From contig JALHQZ010000002.1 in assembly GCA_022841705.1 (NCBI GenBank), positions 682,001-746,000 of the forward strand: a stretch of DNA of 64,000 bases, written 5' to 3'. Under the pieces are notes generated by a model. The model saw only the letters and a program-made list of their open reading frames with translations, had not been told where the DNA came from and did not search any database. Numbering within the stretch: position 1 is the first letter of the stretch; every line of letters begins with the position of its first letter. Source of the DNA: Pirellulales bacterium. GTDB taxonomy: Bacteria; Planctomycetota; Planctomycetia; Pirellulales; Lacipirellulaceae. Shown here in pieces: positions 8,574 through 16,722 of this stretch. Position numbers and translations under genes: made by a program.

Positions 8574-9866
8574 TCATTCCGCATTGTCCCGCGCGCGGCT
8601 GAACTGCTGGAGCGCTAGGATAATCTCCGGCCGGACGACAATCGAGGGCCGCACGGCGCGAAGTTGGGCGATCGCTTCGGTGCTCGTGCTCGCTCGGCCG
8701 CTCGCCAAGAGATACGCTCCCACCGCGGCCGCGCTGCGGGAATAGCCGATTTTGCAGTGGACGTAAACCTTTCCGAGTTGGCACTCCCGGGTGATGAACT
8801 CCGCCATTTGCGCGAGTTGCTGCTGAGTTGGCGCCGTCAGGTCGAGCACCTGGATGTTGCGGTACGTGAGATTGCGGAACGGTTCAACTTCGCAGAACTC
8901 GGCGGTTAAATCGAGCACCGCGGTCACGCCCTCTGCAATGGCGTCTCGCGCTTCGGTCGCGGTGAGTTTCCGGCCGATCGACACGCCGGGAGCCACTTCA
9001 TCCCACGGCCCGCATTGCCGCTGGTAGTACCGCAGCGAGAGATACTGCCCGAAGCGAATTGGCCCGAGTACAAATCGCGAACTCCACGGCAAGCACCCCG
9101 CCATTTTGCGGTAGATGCCAGGGCCCAACTCAACGTAGCCGAGCATCACGATGATCCCCGCGATCGCCGGCCAGAGCAGCACCAGCCCTTCGCGCGGTAA
9201 CACCGCCATGAGCCCCAGCGACACCAGCGGCAATAGCGCGTAGTAGAGCGCAATGCGTGGGTTCGGCACGGTCGGCAACCGAAAATCGCCCAGCGGATAG
9301 AAGTAGAGCGCGTAGGCGCCCAATGCGAAGCCGCCGATGACATCCACAATGTGATGCTGGTGAATCAGCAGCGTCGAAAACCCGATGAGACTGAACCACA
9401 CATGCGATAGCCAGCGCACTGGGCCGGTGGTCTTGCGCGCATACAACTCCGCCAGTACGGTCCGGAGTGCAATATGCAGCGACGGCAACAGATTGAACGG
9501 AATATCGACCGCGATGAACGGGTTGTAGATAATGCCGAGCCAACCGTCGATCGGCGTGCGCTCCCACACCAGCCGCAGCGGATAGACGTAGAAGATCAGT
9601 CCCGCCACCAAAATGCAGAACGTAATCCGCCGCGTATGCACCGTAAGCTCTCGCGGCGTGACGCAGAAAAACGGCGCGATGAAAAAGAAGAGATCAATCG
9701 ACATGTACGGCACAATCATCCACCGCACAAACGGAATGATGAGTTCCCAGTCGTAGCACCACGTGGGCACATCACTCCGCTGATTCGCGAAGTAGAGCGT
9801 GGCGTTGTAGACCACCATGAAGAGCACGGAGAGCCCAATCGCAGCCGTGGCGGCTTTTCCTTTCAT
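8574..9866 (-). CDS. ynbD: YnbD-like membrane phosphatase: PAP2-like domain plus dual-specificity phosphatase domain
   Basis: A 430-residue protein, the length of E. coli YnbD. Residues 1-275 are polytopic with PAP2/AUR1-like motifs NLLPSLH and HQHHIVDVIGG (PSLH instead of PSGH). Residues 285-425 are a cytosolic dual-specificity phosphatase-like domain with the active loop VHCKIGYSRS (HC-x5-R intact). The two domains together suggest sequential dephosphorylation or headgroup transfer on a phospholipid intermediate such as a phosphatidylglycerophosphate-like product. It is the first gene of the minus-strand trio. Substrate unknown. Confidence 0.87.
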   Translation of the reverse strand: MKGKAATAAIGLSVLFMVVYNATLYFANQRSDVPTWCYDWELIIPFVRWMIVPYMSIDLFFFIAPFFCVTPRELTVHTRRITFCILVAGLIFYVYPLRLVWERTPIDGWLGIIYNPFIAVDIPFNLLPSLHIALRTVLAELYARKTTGPVRWLSHVWFSLIGFSTLLIHQHHIVDVIGGFALGAYALYFYPLGDFRLPTVPNPRIALYYALLPLVSLGLMAVLPREGLVLLWPAIAGIIVMLGYVELGPGIYRKMAGCLPWSSRFVLGPIRFGQYLSLRYYQRQCGPWDEVAPGVSIGRKLTATEARDAIAEGVTAVLDLTAEFCEVEPFRNLTYRNIQVLDLTAPTQQQLAQMAEFITRECQLGKVYVHCKIGYSRSAAAVGAYLLASGRASTSTEAIAQLRAVRPSIVVRPEIILALQQFSRARDNAE

Positions 9867-10140
9867 GCGATTAGCGACGGGCTTGGTTGAGGACGCAAAG
9901 CGTATTTAACGACAGCGCGATTGTACTCCCGAACGGAGCCGTGTTCCAATGGTTCTCAAACGTGAATGGCGTAACCCATTGCTGCGCCATCTCTTACAGC
10001 GCTAGCCTCTTCAGTAGCAAGGATTTAACTCCTTGTCACGAAGTGTCAGGAGGAGTCACAAGTACTCACGAAGTGCCACCCTTTTTGGCACATTGTGCCA
10101 AGGAGAATTGGTTCTGCAGTCTCGCAGGAGAACTGCTGCT
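9867..10140. other. Intergenic region left of the serine recombinase
   Basis: 274 bases without a convincing gene. The right half contains two copies of a TCACGAAGTG unit (one near 10037, one near 10068) and the palindrome at 10085-10101. In elements with large serine recombinases the attachment site often lies beside the integrase gene, so the left junction may be here, but no duplicate of any stretch was found on the right side around 16700-17300. Confidence 0.4.
10085..10101. promoter_or_regulatory. 17-bp palindrome upstream of the serine recombinase
   Basis: TTGGCACATTGTGCCAA has perfect 8-base arms around a central T. It lies 40 bases before the recombinase ATG at 10141, next to the repeated TCACGAAGTG units. 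It could be an operator or part of a recombinase binding site. Confidence 0.4.
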
Positions 10141-12105
10141 ATGCGTCGTTCTGAGAAAGAGATTAAGCCCCGCAATGGGGAAACACTGGTGGTCGGCGGC
10201 ATCGCCCGGATCAGCGGTTGCGGAGATCAAAAGGAGGTCAGTCTGGAGGACCAGACCGATCACATCCGCGAGGAGATCACTGACCTCTACTCTGGTGAGG
10301 TCGAGTACATCTTCATCAAGACTACTGGCAAGGGTGAACAACTCGATCGTCCTGAGCTAGAAGAAGTCGAGCTGCTGCTGCGATCGGGAAAGCTCGATTT
10401 CTTGATTATGGAGGACGCGGGCCGACTTGTCCGGGGCGCGGAGGCGGTTCGGCTCTGGGGCGTCGCCGTGGACCACGGCGTGCGCTGCATCGCCATTCAC
10501 GACTGCATTGACACAGTCGATGAGTCATGGGAATCGGACCTCATGGCGGCTTGCAGCGACCACATGGGACACAACCAACATACGTCCCAGCGGCTGAAAA
10601 CAAAGCTGATGAAGCGCTTCAAGCGGAATGGGGCCGCGGTCGCATTGCCCGTCGCCGGCTACAACAAGCCGGAGAACGCGGAAACCTATTTTGATTGGGT
10701 TAAGGTCGACTCCGCGACCCCGATCATCGCCGAAGGGCTGCGGCTCCTCCGCGAGTCAAAAAACTGCACCCTGGTCGCTGACTACTTTAACCGGGTGGGC
10801 TACGCCACGGGGCCGTACTGCGAGCTTCAGGAATGGACGGGCCCCGCGGTCCGTCGTTACTTTCGCAATCCGATCCTGAGCGGTCGGCCTGGACGCGGGT
10901 TTACCAAGACGGTGAAGCACAATGAGTCGGGTAAGCGGATCGCGGTGAAGTGCGATCGCGAAGATGTCAACTTCATCGACTGCCCGCACCTAGCGCATAT
11001 CTCGGCGGCTGACCAAGATGAAGTTAACCTGCTGCTTGATAAGCGGAATGCCGGCAACGCACGGCATGATGTGGCGGGCCAGGATCCGCTTTATCGGCGC
11101 GGTCGGAAGCAGACCTCCTTTCCCGGACAGCATGCGAAGTGTGCCTACTGCGGACAGGAGTGCGTTTGGGGTGGCAACGGCCAAACCCACAATCTGATTT
11201 GCAAGGGCGCACGCAAGCGGCTCTGCTGGAACTCGTTTTCCTTCAACGGTCCACGTGCGGCGCAGCGACTGGTCGAGATCATCACCGCCGAGCTTCATAC
11301 GCTTGCGGGTTACGACGAGCAGTTCCGCGAGCTCGTGCAGGTTGCGCTCCAGCGAAACGTCGCCGGGGGCCCACAGCGCTGGGAGCAACTCCACCAGAGC
11401 GAAGCCCAACTTGCGAAGCAGGATCAGAGCCTTAAGGCGATGATCCTGGAGTCGGGCCCAACGGCGCCGACGAAGCAACTCTCATTCGAGCTCGAAAAAC
11501 GCCGCCTGCAACTTGCTCGCGAGCGGATGGCGCTGGAAGAGCTGAAGCGGAAGCAACTCGACTTGCCGGCTGACGTGGCGGCGCTCCAGCAGCTCCACGA
11601 TGAGGCCTTTGGCGAGTTGGCGATTGATTCGCCCGAGTTCGGTCTGGTGCTGCGGCGGCTGGCGCCCGAGTTTCACGTCTACTTGGTGCGGTCGTGTGAA
11701 GGAGGCTCGCCTCTACCGCGAGCCTTGGTGCGGCTCGATCTGGCGGGGCTTATTCCCGATGCGGCGCGGGCGCCGGAACTGGTCGAGTTCCTGTCACGGA
11801 CGGTGATCATCGATCTGTTCAATGATCCCCCGCAGCGCGTTCGGATTCGGGAGGAGGTCGTCGCGCTCACAGCGACGGGGATGCCGCAGCACGAGATTGC
11901 GGACGCTCTTCCAAGCGGGAAGACGACCGTGACCGCGGTGCAGCGGGCGTTGGTCCTCGACCGCAAGATGCGCGAACTGGGGCTCAACACGCCCTACGTG
12001 TTTCTTGCGGAGCCTCCCCGCGACATCGCCCAGTTGAAGCGGATTCTGCATCCGAAGTACCGCTTTGAACCGCTGGCGGGTTATCCCTTGCCGGCGCCGG
12101 AATAG
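10141..12105 (+). CDS. Large serine recombinase (resolvase/invertase family site-specific recombinase)
   Basis: A 654-residue protein. The N-terminal resolvase domain (about 15-170) has the nucleophile in ARISG (S25), the SLEDQ and LDRPEL segments and an arginine-rich EDAGRLVRG. A recombinase domain follows (about 195-320), then a zinc ribbon with CAYC near 334-337 and a second Cys pair around 356-366, then a coiled-coil (about 420-490) as in large serine integrases. The C-terminal part includes an HTH-like stretch. ATG 10141 is chosen for its AGGAGA site at 10125-10130; in-frame codons further upstream have no good site. A strong terminator follows at 12145. It probably moves the element that extends to 16675. 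Confidence 0.88.
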   Translation: MRRSEKEIKPRNGETLVVGGIARISGCGDQKEVSLEDQTDHIREEITDLYSGEVEYIFIKTTGKGEQLDRPELEEVELLLRSGKLDFLIMEDAGRLVRGAEAVRLWGVAVDHGVRCIAIHDCIDTVDESWESDLMAACSDHMGHNQHTSQRLKTKLMKRFKRNGAAVALPVAGYNKPENAETYFDWVKVDSATPIIAEGLRLLRESKNCTLVADYFNRVGYATGPYCELQEWTGPAVRRYFRNPILSGRPGRGFTKTVKHNESGKRIAVKCDREDVNFIDCPHLAHISAADQDEVNLLLDKRNAGNARHDVAGQDPLYRRGRKQTSFPGQHAKCAYCGQECVWGGNGQTHNLICKGARKRLCWNSFSFNGPRAAQRLVEIITAELHTLAGYDEQFRELVQVALQRNVAGGPQRWEQLHQSEAQLAKQDQSLKAMILESGPTAPTKQLSFELEKRRLQLARERMALEELKRKQLDLPADVAALQQLHDEAFGELAIDSPEFGLVLRRLAPEFHVYLVRSCEGGSPLPRALVRLDLAGLIPDAARAPELVEFLSRTVIIDLFNDPPQRVRIREEVVALTATGMPQHEIADALPSGKTTVTAVQRALVLDRKMRELGLNTPYVFLAEPPRDIAQLKRILHPKYRFEPLAGYPLPAPE

Positions 12106-12144
12106 CCCTCGGGCTGGTAACGCTGTTTATCCTTTATTCCTTGT

Positions 12145-12174
12145 AAGCCCTGGCGATGAGCCAGGGCTTTTTTT
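12145..12174 (+). terminator. Rho-independent terminator after the serine recombinase
   Basis: AAGCCCTGGC and GCCAGGGCTT form a perfect 10-bp stem with loop GATGA, followed by a run of T to 12174. It separates the recombinase from the downstream small-gene run. Confidence 0.85.
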
Positions 12175-12182
12175 GTGCTCGC

Positions 12183-12395
12183 ATGGAGAATTTTACTTTG
12201 AGCCAGAAACCTTATGTCCGCCGTGAGGCGCAAGCGTCGGGCCCCATTGCTCCCGAGAGCCCGCTCCATCGCCTCATGGAAATGGTCGCGGAGCGGGTCG
12301 CTTCGAAACTGATCCAAAAAGCCGAAGGCGCGGCTGCACCTTCTGACTCCGGGGCGCCAACTCAACCGCAGCCCGGAACCAACGAGGTCAAGTGA
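12183..12395 (+). CDS. Small hypothetical protein, first gene of the DUF1257/AAA+ run
   Basis: A 70-residue hydrophilic protein with one predicted amphipathic helix (PLHRLMEMVAERVASKLIQK) and a Pro/Gln-rich, probably disordered tail. No family recognised. The ATG at 12183 is used because an earlier in-frame ATG at 12156 lies inside the terminator stem. No clear ribosome site precedes it, so the start is uncertain. Its TGA overlaps the next start by one base (TGATG), and the frame continues into a chain of tightly packed genes, which supports it being real. Confidence 0.55.
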   Translation: MENFTLSQKPYVRREAQASGPIAPESPLHRLMEMVAERVASKLIQKAEGAAAPSDSGAPTQPQPGTNEVK

Positions 12396-12526
12396 TGAAG
12401 AACCTGATGTTTGTGTTGCTGGCCGCGCTCGGCCGCTTGGTGCTGCAGTGGTTCGGGCTCGAGGCCGCACCCCTCAAGCACTTTTGGAATGGCCTCCACA
12501 TCCTGCGAGGGCGCCGATGGCGCTAA
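12395..12526 (+). CDS. 43-residue membrane-associated peptide
   Basis: A very short gene encoding a hydrophobic N-terminal helix (MKNLMFVLLAALGRLVLQW) and a basic tail ending in RGRRWR, so it is probably a single-pass or membrane-anchored peptide with cytoplasmic positive end. It is linked by overlap to both neighbours: its ATG shares one base with the upstream TGA, and its end overlaps the start of the next gene by 10 bases. No family recognised. The coupling makes it more likely a true gene than chance. Confidence 0.5.
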   Translation: MKNLMFVLLAALGRLVLQWFGLEAAPLKHFWNGLHILRGRRWR

Positions 12527-12798
12527 TCAAACGCTGGCACGGCCAGCAGGTTTTGAAGACCAAGCGGCGCCAGCGGCAACTGCTGGTCAAACTGGCGAAC
12601 AAAGAATTTGCAGCGCCCCCGGAGTGGCGCTTGATGAGCCCGAAGCAATTTGATGCCGGGCTGCGGGTGGAAGTTTATCTTCGCCCCAGTACGAAGCGAA
12701 CCCGGGCGTACGCCATTCGCTCTTCGGCCGTTGCATCTGATGAGTCGCACAGACCCCAGTTACTTTCCCCTCAACCACGTTCGAGAATCTTTCGATGA
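12517..12798 (+). CDS. Small basic hypothetical protein
   Basis: A 93-residue, strongly basic protein with an N-terminal Lys/Arg/Gln-rich helix (KTKRRQRQLLVKLANKE) and a Ser/Pro-rich tail. No conserved family recognised. The start overlaps the preceding membrane peptide by 10 bases and the TGA overlaps the DUF1257 start (ATGA), so it sits inside the translationally coupled run. The basic helix might bind nucleic acid, but this is inference only. Confidence 0.5.
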   Translation: MALIKRWHGQQVLKTKRRQRQLLVKLANKEFAAPPEWRLMSPKQFDAGLRVEVYLRPSTKRTRAYAIRSSAVASDESHRPQLLSPQPRSRIFR

Positions 12799-13163
12799 GT
12801 CACCTCGTTACCATCACGAACCAGGTGCGCAGCCCGGCGACGATCGCCGCCGCCTGCCAGCGCCTGCACCTGCCGGCCCCCACCCAGGGGCAGTTTCAAA
12901 TTTACCGCCAAGAGGCCACCGGCTACGCCGTGCGGCTGCGTGACTGGCTCTATCCGGTCGTCTGCGACGTCGCTGCGGGCGCCCTCCACTACGACAATTT
13001 TAATGGCCACTGGGGGAATCCCCAGCGGCTCGATGAGTTCTTGCAGGCGTACGCCGTCGAGCACGCCACCGCCACTGTCCGGCGCCAAGGTTTTTCGGTG
13101 CTTGAACAGCCGCTGCCGAGCGGTGCGATCCAGCTCACTCTGCAACAAGGAGCCGCCCGTTGA
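12795..13163 (+). CDS. DUF1257 (Ycf35-like) protein
   Basis: A 122-residue protein starting MSHLVTI, with the DUF1257 pattern of an N-terminal MSH(F/L) strand, a helix choosing 'R/A' segments and a central conserved YPVVCDV...DNFNGHWG section. DUF1257 is the Ycf35 family known from plastids and cyanobacteria, function unknown; there and in planctomycete elements it is neighboured by DUF2997 and a Ycf46-type AAA+ protein, as here. It overlaps the previous gene by 4 bases and the next by 4 (TTGA). Confidence 0.8.
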   Translation: MSHLVTITNQVRSPATIAAACQRLHLPAPTQGQFQIYRQEATGYAVRLRDWLYPVVCDVAAGALHYDNFNGHWGNPQRLDEFLQAYAVEHATATVRRQGFSVLEQPLPSGAIQLTLQQGAAR

Positions 13164-13387
13164 AGACGATCATCGTCACGATTTCGCCCACCGGCCAAAC
13201 CCAGCTCGAAACCCGCGGCTATGCGGGCGCGGGCTGTCGCACAGTCAGCCGTGATTTAGAGGCGGCGCTGGGTGACGTGGTCGCCGACCAGCCCACCGCC
13301 GAGTTCTATGCGGCCGCTCCGCCGGAGCGGATCACCTTAAGAATTCTGCCCCGGAACTGTAATGCCACTGGCCAATGTGCTCCGTGA
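13160..13387 (+). CDS. DUF2997 protein
   Basis: A 75-residue protein beginning MKTIIVTISPTGQTQLETRGYAGAGC, the hallmark of DUF2997 (short protein with an N-terminal 'I-x-V-x-I-x-P-x-G' strand and a 'G-F/Y-x-G-x-x-C' motif). It uses a TTG start that overlaps the DUF1257 stop. Function unknown, but it is a steady neighbour of DUF1257. The last 26 bases overlap the AAA+ gene start. The C-terminal part beyond residue 62 looks unconstrained. Confidence 0.75.
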   Translation: MKTIIVTISPTGQTQLETRGYAGAGCRTVSRDLEAALGDVVADQPTAEFYAAAPPERITLRILPRNCNATGQCAP

Positions 13388-14837
13388 ATATGTTGACGCC
13401 TGTTTTTCTGGCGTCTGGATTGAAAGCGACGAACAGCGCGAAGCGATTTTGGAAGTGACGCAGCTCTGCCGGGAGGAAACGTGGCGGCTTGCGGTGTGGG
13501 ACCTCTACCGCGGGGTGCAGTTTCCGCTGGAGCCTGCCACCGAAACTGCCACGACCGATCCGCTCGCCGCCGTCGGGCTCGCCCACGATCTCGCCGAACC
13601 GGTGCAAACCAGCCTCGTCGTGCTGGTGAACTTCCACCACTTCTTGGGCTCGGCCGAGATCATTCAGGCGCTCGCGCACCACGTCGAGCAAGGCAAGCAG
13701 CAGCGCTCGTTCGTGGTGATTCTGTCGCCGCAAGCCGAACTTCCCCGCGAACTTGAAAAGCTCTTTGTCGTGCTGCGGCATGAGCTCCCCAGCCGCGAGC
13801 AACTCGCGGTGATCGCCCACGAGCTCGCCAGTGGCGAAGAGTTGCCCACGGGCGAACAATTTAATGCCGTGCTCGATGCGGCGGCGGGCCTCACCCGCTA
13901 TGAAGCCGAAGGGGCCTTTAGTCTGTCGCTCGTGCGCGAAGGGCGACTCAGTCCCGCGACGATTCTCACCCTCAAGGTGCAGCAACTGCAGCAGACGAAT
14001 CTGGTGACAATGCGCGCCGGGCGGGAACGGTTCGCAGATCTCGGCGGATTGGCAGCGCTGAAGTCCTTCTGCCTCCGCGCACTCCGGCCCCAGCCGCCCG
14101 ATTCGCCCGTGCAACCGAAAGGGGTGTTATTGTTATCGCCTCCCGGGTGCGGCAAGAGCGCGATTGCCAAAGCGCTGGGAAGCGAAGTGAATCGGCCGAC
14201 GCTGCGACTCAACCTGGGCGCCCTCATGGGTTCGCTGGTTGGTCAGACCGAAGCGAACACCCGGCGGGCGATCGCCATCATCGAAGCGATGGCGCCCTGT
14301 CTGGTGTTTATCGATGAGATTGATAAGGGGCTATCGGGTGTCGGCGGCCAAGCGGGGGATGGCGGCGTCTCGGCCCGGATATTTGGGACCTTACTGACTT
14401 GGCTTTCGGATCACACGAGCCAGGTGATGGTGATTGCCACCGCGAACTTGATCGAACGCTTGCCGCCGGAGTTCTTGCGCGCCGAACGCTTCGACGGGGT
14501 CTTCTTTCTTGACTTGCCGACCGCCGAGGAGCGGACCGCAATCTGGAAGATTCATCGGGCCGCGTTCCGCATCCAAGAGGCAGAATCGCAACCGGCCGAT
14601 GAGGGCTGGACTGGCGCCGAGATTCGGGCCTGCTGCCGCTTGGCGGCGCTCTTGGACGTGCCGCTCACCACGGCGGCGCAGCAGATCGTGCCGGTGTCGA
14701 TCTCCGCGGCCGAACAGCTGCACCAACTGCGGCAGTGGGCGAGCGGCCGCTGTCTCTCGGCGCACGAGCCGGGCATCTATCAAGCGCCGGTGTCGACGAA
14801 ACGCCGCGGCGTGCGGCTGGATCCGTCGGCGAATTAG
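13362..14837 (+). CDS. Ycf46-like AAA+ ATPase
   Basis: A 491-residue ATPase. Residues 1-225 form a degenerate first domain without Walker motifs (it keeps the strand LVVLVNFHHFL where Walker B would be and a VVILSPQAEL sensor-like strand). Residues 230-440 are an active AAA+ module with Walker A SPPGCGKS (259-266), Walker B LVFIDEID (314-321), a sensor-1 ATAN and Arg residues in LRAERFD. This inactive-plus-active layout matches Ycf46. It overlaps the DUF2997 gene by 26 bases. It likely remodels a protein partner encoded in the same run. Not a helicase; no vWA partner is visible. Confidence 0.82.
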   Translation: MPLANVLREYVDACFSGVWIESDEQREAILEVTQLCREETWRLAVWDLYRGVQFPLEPATETATTDPLAAVGLAHDLAEPVQTSLVVLVNFHHFLGSAEIIQALAHHVEQGKQQRSFVVILSPQAELPRELEKLFVVLRHELPSREQLAVIAHELASGEELPTGEQFNAVLDAAAGLTRYEAEGAFSLSLVREGRLSPATILTLKVQQLQQTNLVTMRAGRERFADLGGLAALKSFCLRALRPQPPDSPVQPKGVLLLSPPGCGKSAIAKALGSEVNRPTLRLNLGALMGSLVGQTEANTRRAIAIIEAMAPCLVFIDEIDKGLSGVGGQAGDGGVSARIFGTLLTWLSDHTSQVMVIATANLIERLPPEFLRAERFDGVFFLDLPTAEERTAIWKIHRAAFRIQEAESQPADEGWTGAEIRACCRLAALLDVPLTTAAQQIVPVSISAAEQLHQLRQWASGRCLSAHEPGIYQAPVSTKRRGVRLDPSAN

Positions 14838-14913
14838 TGGGGGCTGATGGCTATCGGCTATCAGCTGTCGGCCAATACTTACCTTGCTCTATCCTCTTAC
14901 CCCTATTCTCTCC

Positions 14914-15870
14914 ATGCCCATGACTCTTGAGCGCCCGCCTTCGGGCGACGCGCTCGCTACTGCTCACGCCCCTGCCGCGCGCCTGCGGCAGACGATGACG
15001 GGCGTGCGACTGTCGTTCTCGTGGTTCGGCTTGCGCCGAACTCTGACCCCCGGCCAGAAATCGCAAGCGGCCGAAGCGCTCGCCGCTTCGGGCGACGTGC
15101 TGGCCGCCAGTAAAAAACTGCTCGACACCAAGCATCCCGCTTTTCAGGCGGTGTCGGCGATTCGCAATCGGGCCACCAGTTACTGGAAGGCGCTGAGTCT
15201 CCCGTTTCCGGAACCGGGGCTGCGGCTCATTCGCCAAGCGGATGTGGAAGAGTTTCACCACCGGCTGACCGAGTTCGCGACGGAGCTTTCATCGGCGGTC
15301 GATGAGCTTGAGCGCTGCTACCCCGAACTCCGCGCGGCAGCCGCTGCGCGGCTCGGACAACTCTATCATCCTGGGGACTATCCCTCGTCGCTGCGCGACG
15401 AGTTCGCCCTGACATGGGAGTTCCCCGCAGTCGAACCCCCCGAGTACTTACGGCGGCTGAGCCCCGAGCTCTATCGGCGAGAGTGCGAGCGGGTGACGCT
15501 GCAGTTTAATGACGCGGTGGCGCTGGCCGAGCAGGCGTTCTGCGAAGAGTTTGGCAACTTGGTGACGCATCTGGCCGAGCGGCTCGCCGGCGATGCTGAA
15601 GGGCCCCCGAAAGTGTTTCGCGATTCGGCGGTCACCAATCTGCGCGGGTTCTTTGAGCGGTTTCGCACGCTCAATGTGGGATCGAACGAGGAACTCGAAA
15701 CCCTCGTCGATCAAGCGCAACAACTGCTGCGCGGTGTCGCGCCGCAGGAACTGCGGGCCAACACTTCGCTCCGTGACCGGATACGCGCCCAGTTGGACGG
15801 CGTGCAGGCGTCGCTGGAGACCTTACTAATTGATCGGCCGCGGCGCAATATCGTCCGGCGGCCGCGGTGA
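14914..15870 (+). CDS. DUF3150-like helical protein
   Basis: A 318-residue, mostly helical cytoplasmic protein with no catalytic motif. The layout (short beta start GVRLSFSWFGL, then helices, a conserved SYWKALSLPFPEPG where DUF3150 has a 'W-x-x-P' turn, YHPGDYPSSLRDEF, WEFPAVEPP) resembles DUF3150, a family found next to MoxR/CobS-type AAA+ genes in phages and plasmids. The match is by eye. Starts at 14914 or 14920; neither has a clear ribosome site, and 76 bases separate it from the AAA+ stop. Confidence 0.6.
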   Translation: MPMTLERPPSGDALATAHAPAARLRQTMTGVRLSFSWFGLRRTLTPGQKSQAAEALAASGDVLAASKKLLDTKHPAFQAVSAIRNRATSYWKALSLPFPEPGLRLIRQADVEEFHHRLTEFATELSSAVDELERCYPELRAAAAARLGQLYHPGDYPSSLRDEFALTWEFPAVEPPEYLRRLSPELYRRECERVTLQFNDAVALAEQAFCEEFGNLVTHLAERLAGDAEGPPKVFRDSAVTNLRGFFERFRTLNVGSNEELETLVDQAQQLLRGVAPQELRANTSLRDRIRAQLDGVQASLETLLIDRPRRNIVRRPR

Positions 15871-15903
15871 ACCAGGTTTTTCCTGATACAGGAGACCAAT
15901 TTC

Positions 15904-16149
15904 ATGGAACTGATTGTGGATGCGCAAGGGGTCTTGCGCGCAGTGTACGACGATGCGCTTGAGTTCTCTGAACTCGGCGCGGTTGAAATTCGGCGGGTGT
16001 CCGCCGTGGAGCCGACGCCTGCTGGTTGGCAAGCCGATCTTGCGCATGTCGAGGGGCCGATCCTCGGGCCCTTCCCGCGGCGCAAGGAAGCCCTCGCGGC
16101 GGAAGTTGCGTGGGTTTCGGACTGGTTGAAAGGCGCCGAGCATGCCTAA
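15904..16149 (+). CDS. Small hypothetical protein of the recombinase element
   Basis: An 81-residue acidic protein with an alternating strand start (MELIVDAQGVLRAVYDD) and a C-terminal helix containing tryptophans (VAWVSDWLKG). It has a good AGGAGA ribosome site about 10 bases before the ATG. No family recognised. The stop lies inside the next gene (8-base overlap), so the two are coupled. Confidence 0.65.
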   Translation: MELIVDAQGVLRAVYDDALEFSELGAVEIRRVSAVEPTPAGWQADLAHVEGPILGPFPRRKEALAAEVAWVSDWLKGAEHA

Positions 16150-16675
16150 GAAAATTGCTCCTGCAGAGGAATCCATCGCGTACCGCCTGGCGGCGATTGC
16201 CGTGACGGGCTTCGCCCTGGGGGTGCGCGTGCGAGAAGTGCAAATTAGTCGGCGCTCCAGCGCCAAGCTGCCGCCGCTCGTGGAATTGTGCGACCCGGCC
16301 GATCCGACTCACGGCCCCCTCGTGGAGGCGTATGTAACCACGCTCGTGGCCGGGAATGTGGGCGTGAAAATTTGTGTGGAAGACCGGTATGGGATCACCG
16401 ATCCCAATCATCCGTGGGTGCGGCACGATGTGGTGTGCGGCTGTTTGCCCGACTATCGCGAGCTCGACGAAGCTTTACTCCTGGCTCTCGCGTGGCTCCA
16501 AGCGGTCGACAACGGCGATACCGAGCGCACCATCGAGCGGCTCTATCGGCGGGCGAGCATCTTGCTCCGCGAACCGCCCCACCGCCAGCGGCTGCCACCG
16601 CTGGTGGCCGAGCTACTGCTGAAGAAGAAATTGTCGCCGGCTGAACTGCGGAAGATCGAGGACGCATGGACTTAA
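16142..16675 (+). CDS. Hypothetical protein, last gene of the recombinase element
   Basis: A 177-residue protein of unknown function. It begins with a basic MPKKIAP segment, contains a GVRVREVQISRRS strand-rich part, a central VCGCLPDYRELDEALLLALAWLQ helix and a Lys/Leu-rich tail (LLLKKKLSPAELRKIEDA). No motif known to me. It overlaps the preceding gene by 8 bases and is followed by a terminator, marking the end of the run. Confidence 0.65.
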   Translation: MPKKIAPAEESIAYRLAAIAVTGFALGVRVREVQISRRSSAKLPPLVELCDPADPTHGPLVEAYVTTLVAGNVGVKICVEDRYGITDPNHPWVRHDVVCGCLPDYRELDEALLLALAWLQAVDNGDTERTIERLYRRASILLREPPHRQRLPPLVAELLLKKKLSPAELRKIEDAWT

Positions 16676-16686
16676 CGTTGAGACTT

Positions 16687-16722
16687 CCTGGGCCGCCCGT
16701 GAGGGTGGCCCAGGGGCTTTTT
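16687..16722 (+). terminator. Rho-independent terminator closing the element gene run
   Basis: A 12-bp stem with one mismatch (CCTGGGCC and GGCCCAGG flank CCC/GGG) from 16687 to 16714 with loop GTGA is followed by GGGGC and a T-rich stretch. It lies 12 bases after the stop of the last gene. Confidence 0.8.
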
